64,000 nt of DNA from Rhodospirillaceae bacterium. GTDB lineage: Bacteria > Pseudomonadota > Alphaproteobacteria > Rhodospirillales > Rhodospirillaceae. The number at the start of each line of letters is the position of its first letter. The first letter of the stretch is position 1. The position numbers and the translations under genes were made by a program. The notes beneath the pieces were generated by a model that saw only the letters and a list, made by a program, of their open reading frames with translations, was not told the DNA's origin and ran no database searches. Below, in pieces: positions 51,860-60,063 of this stretch. Location: assembly GCA_947476925.1 (NCBI GenBank), contig CANJSF010000003.1:140794-204793 (forward strand), read 5' to 3'.

Positions 51860-52941
51860 CCCTGTCCGTTCTTAATTTTTATGTCGCGCGGATGTTTGCC
51901 GTCAGGTCGCTCGCCCTTGGCCTGGGCTTATGCGTTCTTATCCAAAGCCTGGATGTCATTGGCCATTCCAATGAAATTCTGGCCGTTCCCGGCGCAACAG
52001 AATCTGCATTGTGGCTGTATGCCAAACTTCGATTCCCCAGCTTGATGTCGCAGTTCCTACCCTTTTCTATTTTGCTTGCCGCTCTTTTAACTTTGGGAAC
52101 GCTGTCTCACTCGAAGCAAATCGTCATTATGAAAGGGGCCGGGTATTCCACCCATCAAATATTGGCCCCCCTGATCAGCGTTGCCGCTCTGATCGCGTGT
52201 TTTCATTTTTGGTTTAACGAGGCCGTTGTTGTTGCCGTACAGCAGGACCTCGAATCTTGGCAAGCCACTGGCTATGGCGCACGACCAAGCCAAGCCGAGA
52301 ACGTTCGCGACAATGTTTGGGTTGAGCAAGGCAGCAGTATTGTTTTTGCGGGTCGCGCGACGCGTGACAACAACAACGCAGCTTTGGAAAATGTGATCGC
52401 GTTAGATATCAACCGCGACGGCGAGCTGCAGACCATCACATTGGCCGGCGCAGGCGTCATTCAACCAACTCAAGCCGAGTTGCGCGATGTCCGCACCATT
52501 AATCCCCTGACAAAAGTCGTGCTGGCCGCTCCGGCAAAGCCTTGGCAAACCGACGTTTCGGCACGGCTGGTTTTTCGTGAGACCCTGAAACCCGAGTACC
52601 TGACAATCAGCGCGCTGTGGCAGCAACTGCGATCCATGGACTCCGTCGCGCGGATTGACCCGGCCTATGCCACGGCTTTTCAGCGCAAATTCACCTGGCC
52701 ACTATCGTTAATGCTGATGCCCCTTTTGGCGGCAATTGCCGGATTTACCCGTGGGCGCGCCGGCTCGGAAATCCGCTCTGCCGCCATCGGCCTGGCTGTG
52801 GGCTTCGCCTTTTTGGTGACAGAAGGCACGCTGAGCGTGTTGGGCAATTCGGGCGCGCTGCCTGCCCTCTTCGCCGCTTGGGGACCCATGACGTTATTCG
52901 GCGCGATTTCAACTTATGCGCTGATCGGCGTGGAGTATTGA
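51856..52941 (+). CDS. lptG: LPS export ABC transporter permease LptG
   Basis: 361 residues, the second YjgP/YjgQ permease. N-terminal helices (SLALGLGLCVLIQSLDVIGH and nearby), a periplasmic region (about 120-250) and three C-terminal helices (WPLSLMLMPLLAAIAGFTRG onward). It pairs with LptF in the LptB2FG complex for LPS transport to the outer membrane. Order lptF-lptG and the four-base overlap are typical. Confidence 0.92.
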   Translation: MTLSVLNFYVARMFAVRSLALGLGLCVLIQSLDVIGHSNEILAVPGATESALWLYAKLRFPSLMSQFLPFSILLAALLTLGTLSHSKQIVIMKGAGYSTHQILAPLISVAALIACFHFWFNEAVVVAVQQDLESWQATGYGARPSQAENVRDNVWVEQGSSIVFAGRATRDNNNAALENVIALDINRDGELQTITLAGAGVIQPTQAELRDVRTINPLTKVVLAAPAKPWQTDVSARLVFRETLKPEYLTISALWQQLRSMDSVARIDPAYATAFQRKFTWPLSLMLMPLLAAIAGFTRGRAGSEIRSAAIGLAVGFAFLVTEGTLSVLGNSGALPALFAAWGPMTLFGAISTYALIGVEY

Positions 52942-53175
52942 TCAGGCCAAAAATGGCAGGATTTTGTTTAGACTCGCTACGAATGGGGCGCAAAAGCGGG
53001 CAAAAAGTCATTATTCTGCCATTTACACGCTCTATCTTATTCTCCGAACGGTGGTATACCCAGCCACTTACTCAGGCCATTTTCGTAGCCAAAACAAAGA
53101 ACATCGGCTTCGCTCGGGCTTAACACCTGACCCCACCCAACTGATGCACCAGCCCGCCCTCTTCGGAGTTCGTTT

Positions 53176-54390
53176 ATGAATGCCCTGAAAGACCAGAGGC
53201 CAGCCTTGCGCGTGGCCCTGTTTTCGGGAAATTACGACTATGTGCGTGATGGTGCCAATCAGGCGCTCAATCGCTGGGTTGATTTCCTCGAGCGCAATGG
53301 CGTTGCGGTTCGGGTGTATTCTCCGACGGCCGAGAAAGCAGCATTCGACCATGCCGGAACACTGATTTCGGTTCCATCAATCGCCATTCCGCGCCGACCT
53401 GAATACCGATTTGCGTTGGGCATGCCGCGTTCGATTAAGCAAGACTTGGCCGACTTCAACCCTAATGTGATTCATTTGTCGGCACCCGACTTGCTGGGCT
53501 ACAGCGCGTTGCGCGTCGCAAAAAAGTGGAAAATACCGGCCATCGCTTCGGTTCACACGCGTTTTGAAAGCTACCTGAAGTACTACAAGCTGGCGTGGCT
53601 GGAAAAATACGTCGTCAAGTACCTGTGCCATTTCTATCGCCAGTGCGCGGGCATTTTTGCGCCAACGCCGGAAGTTGCAGCAACCCTGCGCCATCAAGGC
53701 GTGCCTGATAACGTCGGCGTCTGGAGTCGTGGCGTTGATGGGCTGCGATTTAACCCAGCCAAACGATGCGATGCTTGGCGCAAGTCATTGGGCTTTGCGT
53801 CAACCGATGTCGTCGTCTTGTTTGTGGGGCGATTGGTGCTGGAAAAAGGCTTGTGCGCCTTCGCCGAAACGATCAACGAACTGCGCCGTCGCAACGTTGC
53901 GTGCCGCCCGCTGATTGTCGGCGATGGCCCCGAAATGAAGAGCTTCAAGCAGTTGCTTCCCGATGCCGTGTTCACCGGCTTTTTGCAGGGCGATGACTTG
54001 GCGCGTGCTTATGCTTCCGCCGATATTTTCTTTAATCCCAGCGTTACCGAGGCCTTTGGCAACGTTACGCTTGAGGCGATGGCCTCGGGCTTGCCGTGCG
54101 TATGTGCGGCCGGCACAGGCAATGTGTCGTTGGTGACCGATGGCGTGACCGGGTTGCTGTCGCCAAACCGCTGCCCCAAAGAATACGCCGCGCACATCAG
54201 CACATTGACCAAGAACGATGACACCCGCCGCACCATGGGTGCTGCTGCCCAAAAAGCCAGCACTGCTTATGTATGGGATAGCGTGATGGTGGGCCTGCTG
54301 CGCAAGTTCCAAGACATCGTCCGCCACACTCGTCCCGATGTTGTAGCTGAAACAACACAGATCTCGATCCCGGAATCGCAATTGCGCTAG
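53176..54390 (+). CDS. Family 4 glycosyltransferase
   Basis: 404 residues, GT-B fold. N-terminal donor-independent half with GNYDYVRDGANQALNRWVDFLE and VHTRFESYLKYY; C-terminal nucleotide-sugar-binding half with FVGRLVLEKGLCAF and the E-x7-E motif in SVTEAFGNVTLEAMASGLP. It resembles GDP-mannose-type alpha-mannosyltransferases (MgtA-like) that make glycolipids. GGAG precedes the ATG. It is followed by a flippase-like membrane protein and sits downstream of lptFG, suggesting an envelope glycolipid role. Confidence 0.88.
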   Translation: MNALKDQRPALRVALFSGNYDYVRDGANQALNRWVDFLERNGVAVRVYSPTAEKAAFDHAGTLISVPSIAIPRRPEYRFALGMPRSIKQDLADFNPNVIHLSAPDLLGYSALRVAKKWKIPAIASVHTRFESYLKYYKLAWLEKYVVKYLCHFYRQCAGIFAPTPEVAATLRHQGVPDNVGVWSRGVDGLRFNPAKRCDAWRKSLGFASTDVVVLFVGRLVLEKGLCAFAETINELRRRNVACRPLIVGDGPEMKSFKQLLPDAVFTGFLQGDDLARAYASADIFFNPSVTEAFGNVTLEAMASGLPCVCAAGTGNVSLVTDGVTGLLSPNRCPKEYAAHISTLTKNDDTRRTMGAAAQKASTAYVWDSVMVGLLRKFQDIVRHTRPDVVAETTQISIPESQLR

Positions 54391-54411
54391 CTCAAGTGCA
54401 GCGCAGTTGTC

Positions 54412-55347
54412 ATGCCAGGTTCAGATGAACAATCGATAACAGCGACCAAACAACCATGGTGGCGGCCACGTCCGTGGCATCGCCAAGCCTTTCAAGTTTT
54501 GCGCGCAGTCCTAGCACTGCTCATCATTGCCATCCTGGCCACTAAGCTGCGGAGTATCGGTTGGGCCCAAACTTGGGCTTTCCTTCCGGAGCATGCGGGT
54601 TTTTATTTGGCCACAGCCATTGGCTTTGTGATTTATCCCGCAACCGAGGTGATGATTTATAAATCGCTGTGGGGCACGGGGTGGCCATCGATCACTGCAT
54701 TTATTCGCAAACGCGCCTACAATGAATTGGTGTTCAATTACTCGGGCGAAGTCTTTCTCATGGCCTGGGCGCGCGAAAACATTCAGCGCACCGACAAAGA
54801 ACTTTTTTCCAATATTAAAGACGTCAACCTTCTTTCAGGTTTTATCTCCAGTGCCATCACACTTGCGTTACTAGGCGCGCTGATCGTGAGTGAACAGGGC
54901 GCAGCATTCCTGGCGCTGAACCAAAGCGGCAATGAACTGGCGCTTCCCGTCACGATCATCGCATTATCAATGATGCTGATTTTTGTTTTTCGGCGTCGAT
55001 TGTTTGCCTTAGCCGGTCCTCAAGTTTTGGTGATCAGCGGCTGGCATGTGGCGCGCGGAATGGCGATGCTTTTGCTGCAAGTAGCGCAATGGAGCTTCGC
55101 GCTGCCCGACGTGCCCGCGGCCAATTGGCTGACGTTCCTAACCGTTCAAATGCTGCTAACTCGCCTGTCGTTCCTGCCCAACCAGGATGTGCTGTTTATG
55201 TGGGTGGGCATTGCCATGGCTCAATTGATCAGCGCACCCGAAGCCGCCGTGACTTCGATGTTCGTCGCCGCCGGCACGTTATCGGTCGTGGTGCAAATTG
55301 CTGCGTTTGTGCTGACGACCAGGTTTGGGCGCAAACCCGCGGTCTAA
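54412..55347 (+). CDS. Polytopic membrane protein, LPG-synthase/flippase-like
   Basis: 311 residues with about seven to eight membrane helices and a loop with NELVFNYSGEVFLMAWARENI, a pattern resembling the lysylphosphatidylglycerol synthase transmembrane region (AglD/UPF0104-like). The N-terminal 25 residues are basic. Such proteins are linked to lipid flipping. It begins 22 bases after the glycosyltransferase stop. The assignment is moderate because no full motif is clear. Confidence 0.65.
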   Translation: MPGSDEQSITATKQPWWRPRPWHRQAFQVLRAVLALLIIAILATKLRSIGWAQTWAFLPEHAGFYLATAIGFVIYPATEVMIYKSLWGTGWPSITAFIRKRAYNELVFNYSGEVFLMAWARENIQRTDKELFSNIKDVNLLSGFISSAITLALLGALIVSEQGAAFLALNQSGNELALPVTIIALSMMLIFVFRRRLFALAGPQVLVISGWHVARGMAMLLLQVAQWSFALPDVPAANWLTFLTVQMLLTRLSFLPNQDVLFMWVGIAMAQLISAPEAAVTSMFVAAGTLSVVVQIAAFVLTTRFGRKPAV

Positions 55348-55775
55348 CTTTGCAACAGCGCAAACACGGCCAGGTACCGCGCGAACTTGCCGACCGTGAC
55401 GATGGCCACGAACGGCAGCAGCGGTACGCGCAGTGCGCCTGCTGCAACAGTCAGGGGATCGCCCACAATCGGCACCCAAGCCAGCAACAACGACCACACC
55501 CCAAAGCGCTGAAACCAGCCGACGGCTTTGTCGTAGAGTTGCGGCGAAACGGGAAACCATTTGCGGTCACGAAACCGCAGCAACAGTCGCCCACATAGCC
55601 AATTGATCACCGAGCCCAGCACGTTGCCGATGGTGGCCACCGCCAAAAGAATCCACGGGTCGCCTTTTTGCGCGAGTAACAGCCCCACCAACACCGCCTC
55701 AGATGAACCGGGCAGCAACGTGGCCGCTAATGCCGCGCTGAAAAACAGTCCGATGTAGGGGGCAAGATCGGTCAT
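55344..55775 (-). CDS. YqaA-type (DedA-like) membrane protein
   Basis: 143 residues with four membrane helices. The VTT/DedA-like features are LLPGSSEAVLVGLL near the N-terminus, GNVLGSVINWLCGRLL, and the G-x-P pattern in WVPIVGDPLTVAAGALRV. The family contributes to membrane homeostasis and lipid scrambling-like activity. Its stop overlaps the flippase-like stop by four bases (convergent). Confidence 0.87.
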   Translation of the reverse strand: MTDLAPYIGLFFSAALAATLLPGSSEAVLVGLLLAQKGDPWILLAVATIGNVLGSVINWLCGRLLLRFRDRKWFPVSPQLYDKAVGWFQRFGVWSLLLAWVPIVGDPLTVAAGALRVPLLPFVAIVTVGKFARYLAVFALLQS

Positions 55776-55938
55776 AAGGCGAGTTGATGAAGGCGTGGTT
55801 CAGGTTCGGGTTGCGGAATGAGATGGCGCCAACCAAGCTTCGCTCACTACACCCACGGTTCGCTCGCGAACAGAAGCCCTTCCGGGCAACAGCTTTTGTA
55901 AACTCGCGGTGCTCGTCACCAAAAGCGAGGTGTAAGCG

Positions 55939-56015
55939 TGGCGTGCCCGGCAGGAGTCGAACCTGCGACCTGCCGCTTAGAAGGCGGCTGCTCTATCCAG
56001 CTGAGCTACGGGCAC
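55939..56015 (-). tRNA. tRNA-Arg (anticodon UCU)
   Basis: On the minus strand: acceptor GTGCCCG/CGGGCAC, D-arm with GGATA loop, anticodon stem GCCGC/GCGGC closing loop CTTCTAA (anticodon TCT), T-arm GCAGG-TTCGACT-CCTGC, discriminator G and an encoded CCA. All four arms pair. Confidence 0.97.
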
Positions 56016-56039
56016 TAAGTTGCAAAGCAACAGTCGCGC

Positions 56040-56339
56040 TTACGAGATTTTTCTGAAGGCAAAGTTATCGGCATAGGCGCGCGGGCGTTGCGGGCGCGAC
56101 TGGGGTTCGATGATGCGGTATTCGAAGCCCTTCTTTTTGGCAAAGGCAATGGCCTCGTCTTTGGTGTCAAACCACATGCGCAGTTGGCGGTTTGTATCGT
56201 GGCTGCCCGCCCAACCCATCAGCGGGTCGGCGACTTGGGCCTCACCGGCCTCGAAATCCACCAGCCATTTTTGCGTATTGCGCAAACCCGACTGCATGGC
56301 GGTTTTGGTGGGGCGAAAAATGCGAACACTGGTGGACAT
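56040..56339 (-). CDS. Complex I accessory subunit (NDUFS4/ETC_C1 family)
   Basis: 99 residues from the ATG at 56339 (AGGAG six bases upstream); the frame extends to 56390. The NDUFS4-like pattern is VRIFRPTKTAMQSG at the start, then KWLVDFE, DPLMGWAGSHDTNRQLRMWFDTKDEAIAFAKKKGFEY and a PRAYADNF ending. This accessory subunit stabilises NADH:quinone oxidoreductase and is shared by mitochondria and Alphaproteobacteria, which helps fix the taxon. It lies between the two tRNA genes. Confidence 0.95.
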   Translation of the reverse strand: MSTSVRIFRPTKTAMQSGLRNTQKWLVDFEAGEAQVADPLMGWAGSHDTNRQLRMWFDTKDEAIAFAKKKGFEYRIIEPQSRPQRPRAYADNFAFRKIS

Positions 56340-56398
56340 ATTGGGCTCCTCAATGGCCTTCATAATAGCCCGGAAAGCATTGAAAAACATATGAATTA

Positions 56399-56475
56399 TG
56401 GTCGGAGCGATAGGAATCGAACCTACGACATCTAGCTCCCAAAGCTAGCGCTCTACCAGGCTGAGCTACGCTCCG
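56399..56475 (-). tRNA. tRNA-Pro (anticodon UGG)
   Basis: On the minus strand: acceptor CGGAGCG/CGCTCCG, anticodon stem CTAGC/GCTAG closing loop TTTGGGA (anticodon TGG), T-arm GTAGG-TTCGATT-CCTAT, discriminator A and encoded CCA. All arms pair. Confidence 0.97.
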
Positions 56476-56787
56476 ACACCCCTGCGGGCATGCGTTTCTA
56501 GGGGTTTTGCCCCGGTGCTGCAACACCTACCAAGCAGGCCAGGACGGAAAATCCCCCTGCCCCCCCTCGCCCATGCCGCTGGCCCGGCAGAGGTTGGTCT
56601 ACGACCCCAATAGAGTTCGTCCCCCAAATCCCTGTCGAGTTTGCGCAAGGCCAGGTTTCGTGAGTTCGCCAACCGGACTGCAGCGATGTTCCAAGGCACG
56701 ATGCCCCCAAAACTCGCTATCAATATGTCTTGGGGCGATGATCCCGGCTTTCAGTGTTGGCCGTGATCACAGTGGAGAGTTAAAGCC
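56476..56787. other. Intergenic region between tRNA-Pro and the cytochrome-propeller operon
   Basis: About 310 bases. It should contain the promoters for the tRNA (minus) and for the operon starting at 56788 (plus). I see no open frame with support, no terminator and no clear operator. GGAG lies shortly before 56788. Confidence 0.45.
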
Positions 56788-58737
56788 ATGAATTTCAAGT
56801 CACTCGTATTTGCCGCAATCGCCGTTTCGACGTGGGCGGCGTCGGCGCTGGCCGACCATTTGCCCGGCTACGGCGACCTTTCAGGCAAGGTGACGAACCA
56901 AGTGCCAGGCTTGCTCACAGCCGTTTACGCCACCCAGACCGAAAAGAACGTCACGTTCATGGTGTTCGCCGTCAACGGCACCTACCGCGCGGTCAATCTG
57001 ATCCCCGGTGCCTACGAGGTCACGGTAAAGCCTGCGCTGGGCCAAGTGTTCACCGACGGCTTTGCCCCACAAACCAAAAAGGTCACCGTGGCCGCCGATG
57101 GCACCATGACAGTGGACTTTAATTTAAAGCCGCAAAAATATGCGCCCGATTACGTCGGCGGCATGTCGTACACGGGCGGCTGGGCCGATGAGATTGACGG
57201 AATCACTGATTTGCCGGAATCACCCGACGCCGTCGTTGAGCCCTACAACAAAATCTTCCCAGCCGGTCGTGGCCGCGACCTGCTTGAGAACATCTGCATG
57301 GGCTGCCATACGCCCAACTTGTATGCCTACAACTATGACCGCCGCTACTCATCGGGACGTCCCATCAAGGACAAAGATGGTTGGGCCATCACCGTCGACC
57401 GCATGTTCAAAGGTGTGGCGTTCTCCAACCAGGCCAAAGCATCGTACTTCGACGAAAAATTGCTACCGCCCGCCGACTACGACATTTTGGTCGACTACCT
57501 CGCCACCAACTTTGGGCTCGAAGCAACGCCGCGCGCGGTCCAGCTTGAGAAAGAACCGGAACTGGACGATGCGGCTTTGGCCAAAGCCCAGTACGTTGAA
57601 TATCGGTTCCCCAACACGAAGGATTTGCCGAAACGCGGCACGCACACCTTGGGGTTCGACCCCGACGGCAATATCATTGTGATGGATCGCAATGGCGGAA
57701 TTGTCTGGCTTGATCCGCGCACTGGAAATTCAAAAGACTACGTCGGTCGCGGCGGCGGGGAATCGCTGGTGCTCGATCGCGACGGCACGGTTTGGTATGG
57801 CGGCGTGCGCCACTTCGACTTGAAACAAAACATCGATGATAAATATTTCTTTGAAGGCGGGCCAAAAGGCCGCCCCATTCCCGTCAGCACGCAGATCTTC
57901 GACAAGAATGGCGACATGTGGATGTCGTTGCTGTCGGGCGGTGGCTTGGCAAAGTGGAACCGGAAAACCGACAATATCGAATGGTGGGACGTGCCCCACC
58001 TGCGGTCGCGGCCCTACGGGCTGACGCTGGATCACAACGGCAAAGTTTGGTTTGCCGAGTACCACAATAGCAGCTTGGGTCGTTTCGACCCCGCGACGGG
58101 CGAGTTCGCCCAGTTTGAGGTCACGAAAGAAGCTCCGACAAACATTCGCCGTTTGGCCGCAGATTCAAAGAACATGATGTGGACGGCAACGTGGGGGAGC
58201 CGCGGATACCAAAATGGGTCGTTGTTCAAACTTAACCCCGGCACACGCGAGGTAAAGTCGTGGAAGATCGACATTCCCTATGCCAACCCCTACGACACCG
58301 CACCCGATAGCAAGGATAATATTTGGGTTGCCACCGACAACTACATCGTCAAGTTCGACCCCAAGACGGAAAAGTTCACGCGCTTTCCAGTCACGGTTCG
58401 CACCGATATTCCGCGCCTGTCCATCACCGAACAGGATGCCATTTGGTTTGCAATGCGCAATGCGGGGCATTCGGGTGGCTATGGCGGCACGGTCGTGGCG
58501 CTGTACCCCGACAAAGACGCGATCAAAACCTATGCGGGCCGTTACTCAGACCAAAGCGTGCATAGCATGATCCGTCAGTACAAAGGCCCCATGACCAAAG
58601 TGACGGGCGTGACAAAAATGATGTCGGCTAATCCCAAAAACCCAGGCGCCTATGCCAAAGCTGTTGGGCTGCCGGAAGGCGCGATTGAAAACACAGCCAA
58701 TGGTCTAACATCCAACAGCGGTGCATCGCGTGAATAA
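56788..58737 (+). CDS. Secreted cytochrome c fused to a Vgb/SMP-30-like beta-propeller
   Basis: 649 residues. Sec signal (MNFKSLVFAAIAVSTWAASALA), then a beta-sandwich of the carboxypeptidase-regulatory type (about 30-115, with GTYRAVNLIPGAYEVTV), then a haem c site CMGCH (170-174) in a cytochrome-like stretch (about 155-245; M206 is one possible axial ligand), then a beta-propeller (about 265-610) with repeats such as DPDGNIIVMDRNGGIVWLD, DRDGTVWYGG and DHNGKVWFAEYHN that resemble virginiamycin B lyase/gluconolactonase blades. It may be a periplasmic dehydrogenase or lyase with built-in electron carrier. First gene of a four-gene operon. Substrate unknown. Confidence 0.82.
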   Translation: MNFKSLVFAAIAVSTWAASALADHLPGYGDLSGKVTNQVPGLLTAVYATQTEKNVTFMVFAVNGTYRAVNLIPGAYEVTVKPALGQVFTDGFAPQTKKVTVAADGTMTVDFNLKPQKYAPDYVGGMSYTGGWADEIDGITDLPESPDAVVEPYNKIFPAGRGRDLLENICMGCHTPNLYAYNYDRRYSSGRPIKDKDGWAITVDRMFKGVAFSNQAKASYFDEKLLPPADYDILVDYLATNFGLEATPRAVQLEKEPELDDAALAKAQYVEYRFPNTKDLPKRGTHTLGFDPDGNIIVMDRNGGIVWLDPRTGNSKDYVGRGGGESLVLDRDGTVWYGGVRHFDLKQNIDDKYFFEGGPKGRPIPVSTQIFDKNGDMWMSLLSGGGLAKWNRKTDNIEWWDVPHLRSRPYGLTLDHNGKVWFAEYHNSSLGRFDPATGEFAQFEVTKEAPTNIRRLAADSKNMMWTATWGSRGYQNGSLFKLNPGTREVKSWKIDIPYANPYDTAPDSKDNIWVATDNYIVKFDPKTEKFTRFPVTVRTDIPRLSITEQDAIWFAMRNAGHSGGYGGTVVALYPDKDAIKTYAGRYSDQSVHSMIRQYKGPMTKVTGVTKMMSANPKNPGAYAKAVGLPEGAIENTANGLTSNSGASRE

Positions 58738-58755
58738 GCGCGCTGTAGCGATGAC

Positions 58756-59217
58756 ATGACGATTACGGTTCTTCTGCTGATCCACGGCCTGATGGCGATG
58801 CTGCTCGTGGGGGCGATCACGCATCAACTGATCGCGGCCTGGCGCGGTGCCCCAAAACCAGGCGCGCGGTTTTTCAATCGCCTCGCCAATGTGAGCACCA
58901 CGACCTACACCAATGCCGTGATTATTCTTTATCTCTGCGTTGTCATCGGTGGCGGCATCATTTACCCGACGTACGTCATCGATGTAAAAGCCAGCCTGAC
59001 CGATGCACAAATGCTCAGCGCCATTGGTGCATTTGAAATGAAAGAGCATGCCGCCGTTTTTGGATTAGCGTTGCTGCCGACCTACCGCTACTTTTGGTCC
59101 GTCGACACCAGCCCCGCCCACGCCCTTGCGCGCAAACTCAACACCACAGTTGTTGCTGCTGTTGTGTGGTGGAGCCTTGGGGTCGGCCACATCCTTAACA
59201 ACATCAAGGGGCTGTGA
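58756..59217 (+). CDS. Four-helix membrane protein with conserved histidines
   Basis: 153 residues, four predicted membrane helices. Histidines lie in or next to helices: H10 and H22 (LLIHGLMAMLLVGAITHQLI), one in KEHAAVFGLALLPTYRYFW and one near the C-terminus (GVGHILNNIKGL). Paired His on helices suit b-type haem ligation, but no family was recognised. It starts 18 bases after the cytochrome-propeller gene and overlaps the next gene by four bases, so it may receive electrons from the secreted protein (inference). Confidence 0.7.
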   Translation: MTITVLLLIHGLMAMLLVGAITHQLIAAWRGAPKPGARFFNRLANVSTTTYTNAVIILYLCVVIGGGIIYPTYVIDVKASLTDAQMLSAIGAFEMKEHAAVFGLALLPTYRYFWSVDTSPAHALARKLNTTVVAAVVWWSLGVGHILNNIKGL

Positions 59218-59546
59218 TGCGCAATCCATTGGCTCTTGGCGTATTTGCGGTCGTTTTTGCGGGAGTCTATCTGGCGTCGTTTATCAATGGCTGGACGGCA
59301 TTTCGCTTTTATCCGCTCAGCAACACCTTCACCACCGCCGACTTGCCGCGCACCGCCGGCCCAGCCATGGGCTGGTACGCATGGATTGTGCAAGGTTTTC
59401 TCGCAGGTATGGTGGCGAGTCTTCTGGCACTGATTATACCGACGTCATGGGGCAAGCGGTTGGGATCTTCGTGGACAGCCGTTGGCATCATCGCGGTCAC
59501 GGCATTTATGTTTTATGTCGAATGGCATTGGTTCGCCGGCAAATGA
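59214..59546 (+). CDS. Small membrane protein, unknown
   Basis: 110 residues with three predicted membrane helices (about 7-25, 60-82, 90-106) and an aromatic C-terminus (FYVEWHWFAGK). The ATG overlaps the stop of 58756-59217 (ATGA) and its stop overlaps the next ATG. Probably forms a complex with the neighbouring membrane protein. Family unknown. Confidence 0.7.
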   Translation: MMRNPLALGVFAVVFAGVYLASFINGWTAFRFYPLSNTFTTADLPRTAGPAMGWYAWIVQGFLAGMVASLLALIIPTSWGKRLGSSWTAVGIIAVTAFMFYVEWHWFAGK

Positions 59547-59995
59547 TGGCGCGGCGCTCGTTCATCACCGGCTTGATCGGCCTGAGTTTCATTCACCCTG
59601 CCCTGGCCAATGGTGATGAGTATTACAGGTTCAACGCGCTAAACCCAAAAGCACTGGGCAGCCAAGTGATCTTTGCCGGCATGGTCAAAGACACCGCCGG
59701 GGGCCACATCCCCGATGCCAAAGTCACTATCGGGTTGAATGTGAACACGTTCTACGGCGAGAAGTTTGTTTCCTTCAATGCCTACACAAACTTAGCTGGG
59801 CGGTATCGGGCACTGGATGTGGCCAGCGTCGTGTCGGCGCTGGAGGAAGTGACCGTCGACGTTGACCCCGCAAAGGTGCAGTTGTCGATCAGCAAAGACG
59901 GCTACACTTTGGTTCGCAAACTCAACCGCAGTCGACGCGGCCAGAAGGCCGGCGTCTTCGAGGTTGATTTCACGCTGGAAAAAACGAAGCCTTAG
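59543..59995 (+). CDS. Exported beta-sandwich protein, unknown
   Basis: 150 residues. Start at the overlapping ATG (59543; a second ATG follows at 59546); the frame is open much further upstream but that part is in a different frame from the real upstream genes. Signal peptide MARRSFITGLIGLSFIHPALA. The mature part looks like a carboxypeptidase-regulatory beta-sandwich: KDTAGGHIPDAKVTIGLNV, then NLAGRYRALDVASVVS. This recalls the N-terminal domain of the cytochrome-propeller protein in the same operon. Last gene before a terminator. Confidence 0.72.
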   Translation: MMARRSFITGLIGLSFIHPALANGDEYYRFNALNPKALGSQVIFAGMVKDTAGGHIPDAKVTIGLNVNTFYGEKFVSFNAYTNLAGRYRALDVASVVSALEEVTVDVDPAKVQLSISKDGYTLVRKLNRSRRGQKAGVFEVDFTLEKTKP

Positions 59996-60004
59996 CCAAA
60001 AGCA

Positions 60005-60040
60005 AAAAGCCCGCAAGCCTTTCGGCCTGCGGGCTTGATT
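60005..60040. terminator. Terminator between the cytochrome-propeller operon and TonB-dependent receptor pseudogene
   Basis: Stem AGCCCGCAAGCC (60008-60019) with GGCCTGCGGGCT (60024-60035), one A-C mismatch, between A-rich and T-containing flanks, serving both convergent transcripts. Confidence 0.7.
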
Positions 60041-60063
60041 GGGTTTCCTCAGTTTTTAAGTGA

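Noticed and set aside
56040..56475. tRNA-flanked integrated element
   Set aside because: The segment between the tRNAs holds only a core complex I subunit and no integrase or repeat of a tRNA end, so it is not an island.
59126..59542. N-terminal extension of the secreted beta-sandwich gene
   Set aside because: The frame is open but overlaps two membrane-protein genes in other frames and gives a Cys/Arg-rich sequence. The real start is the ATG at 59543 with its signal peptide.
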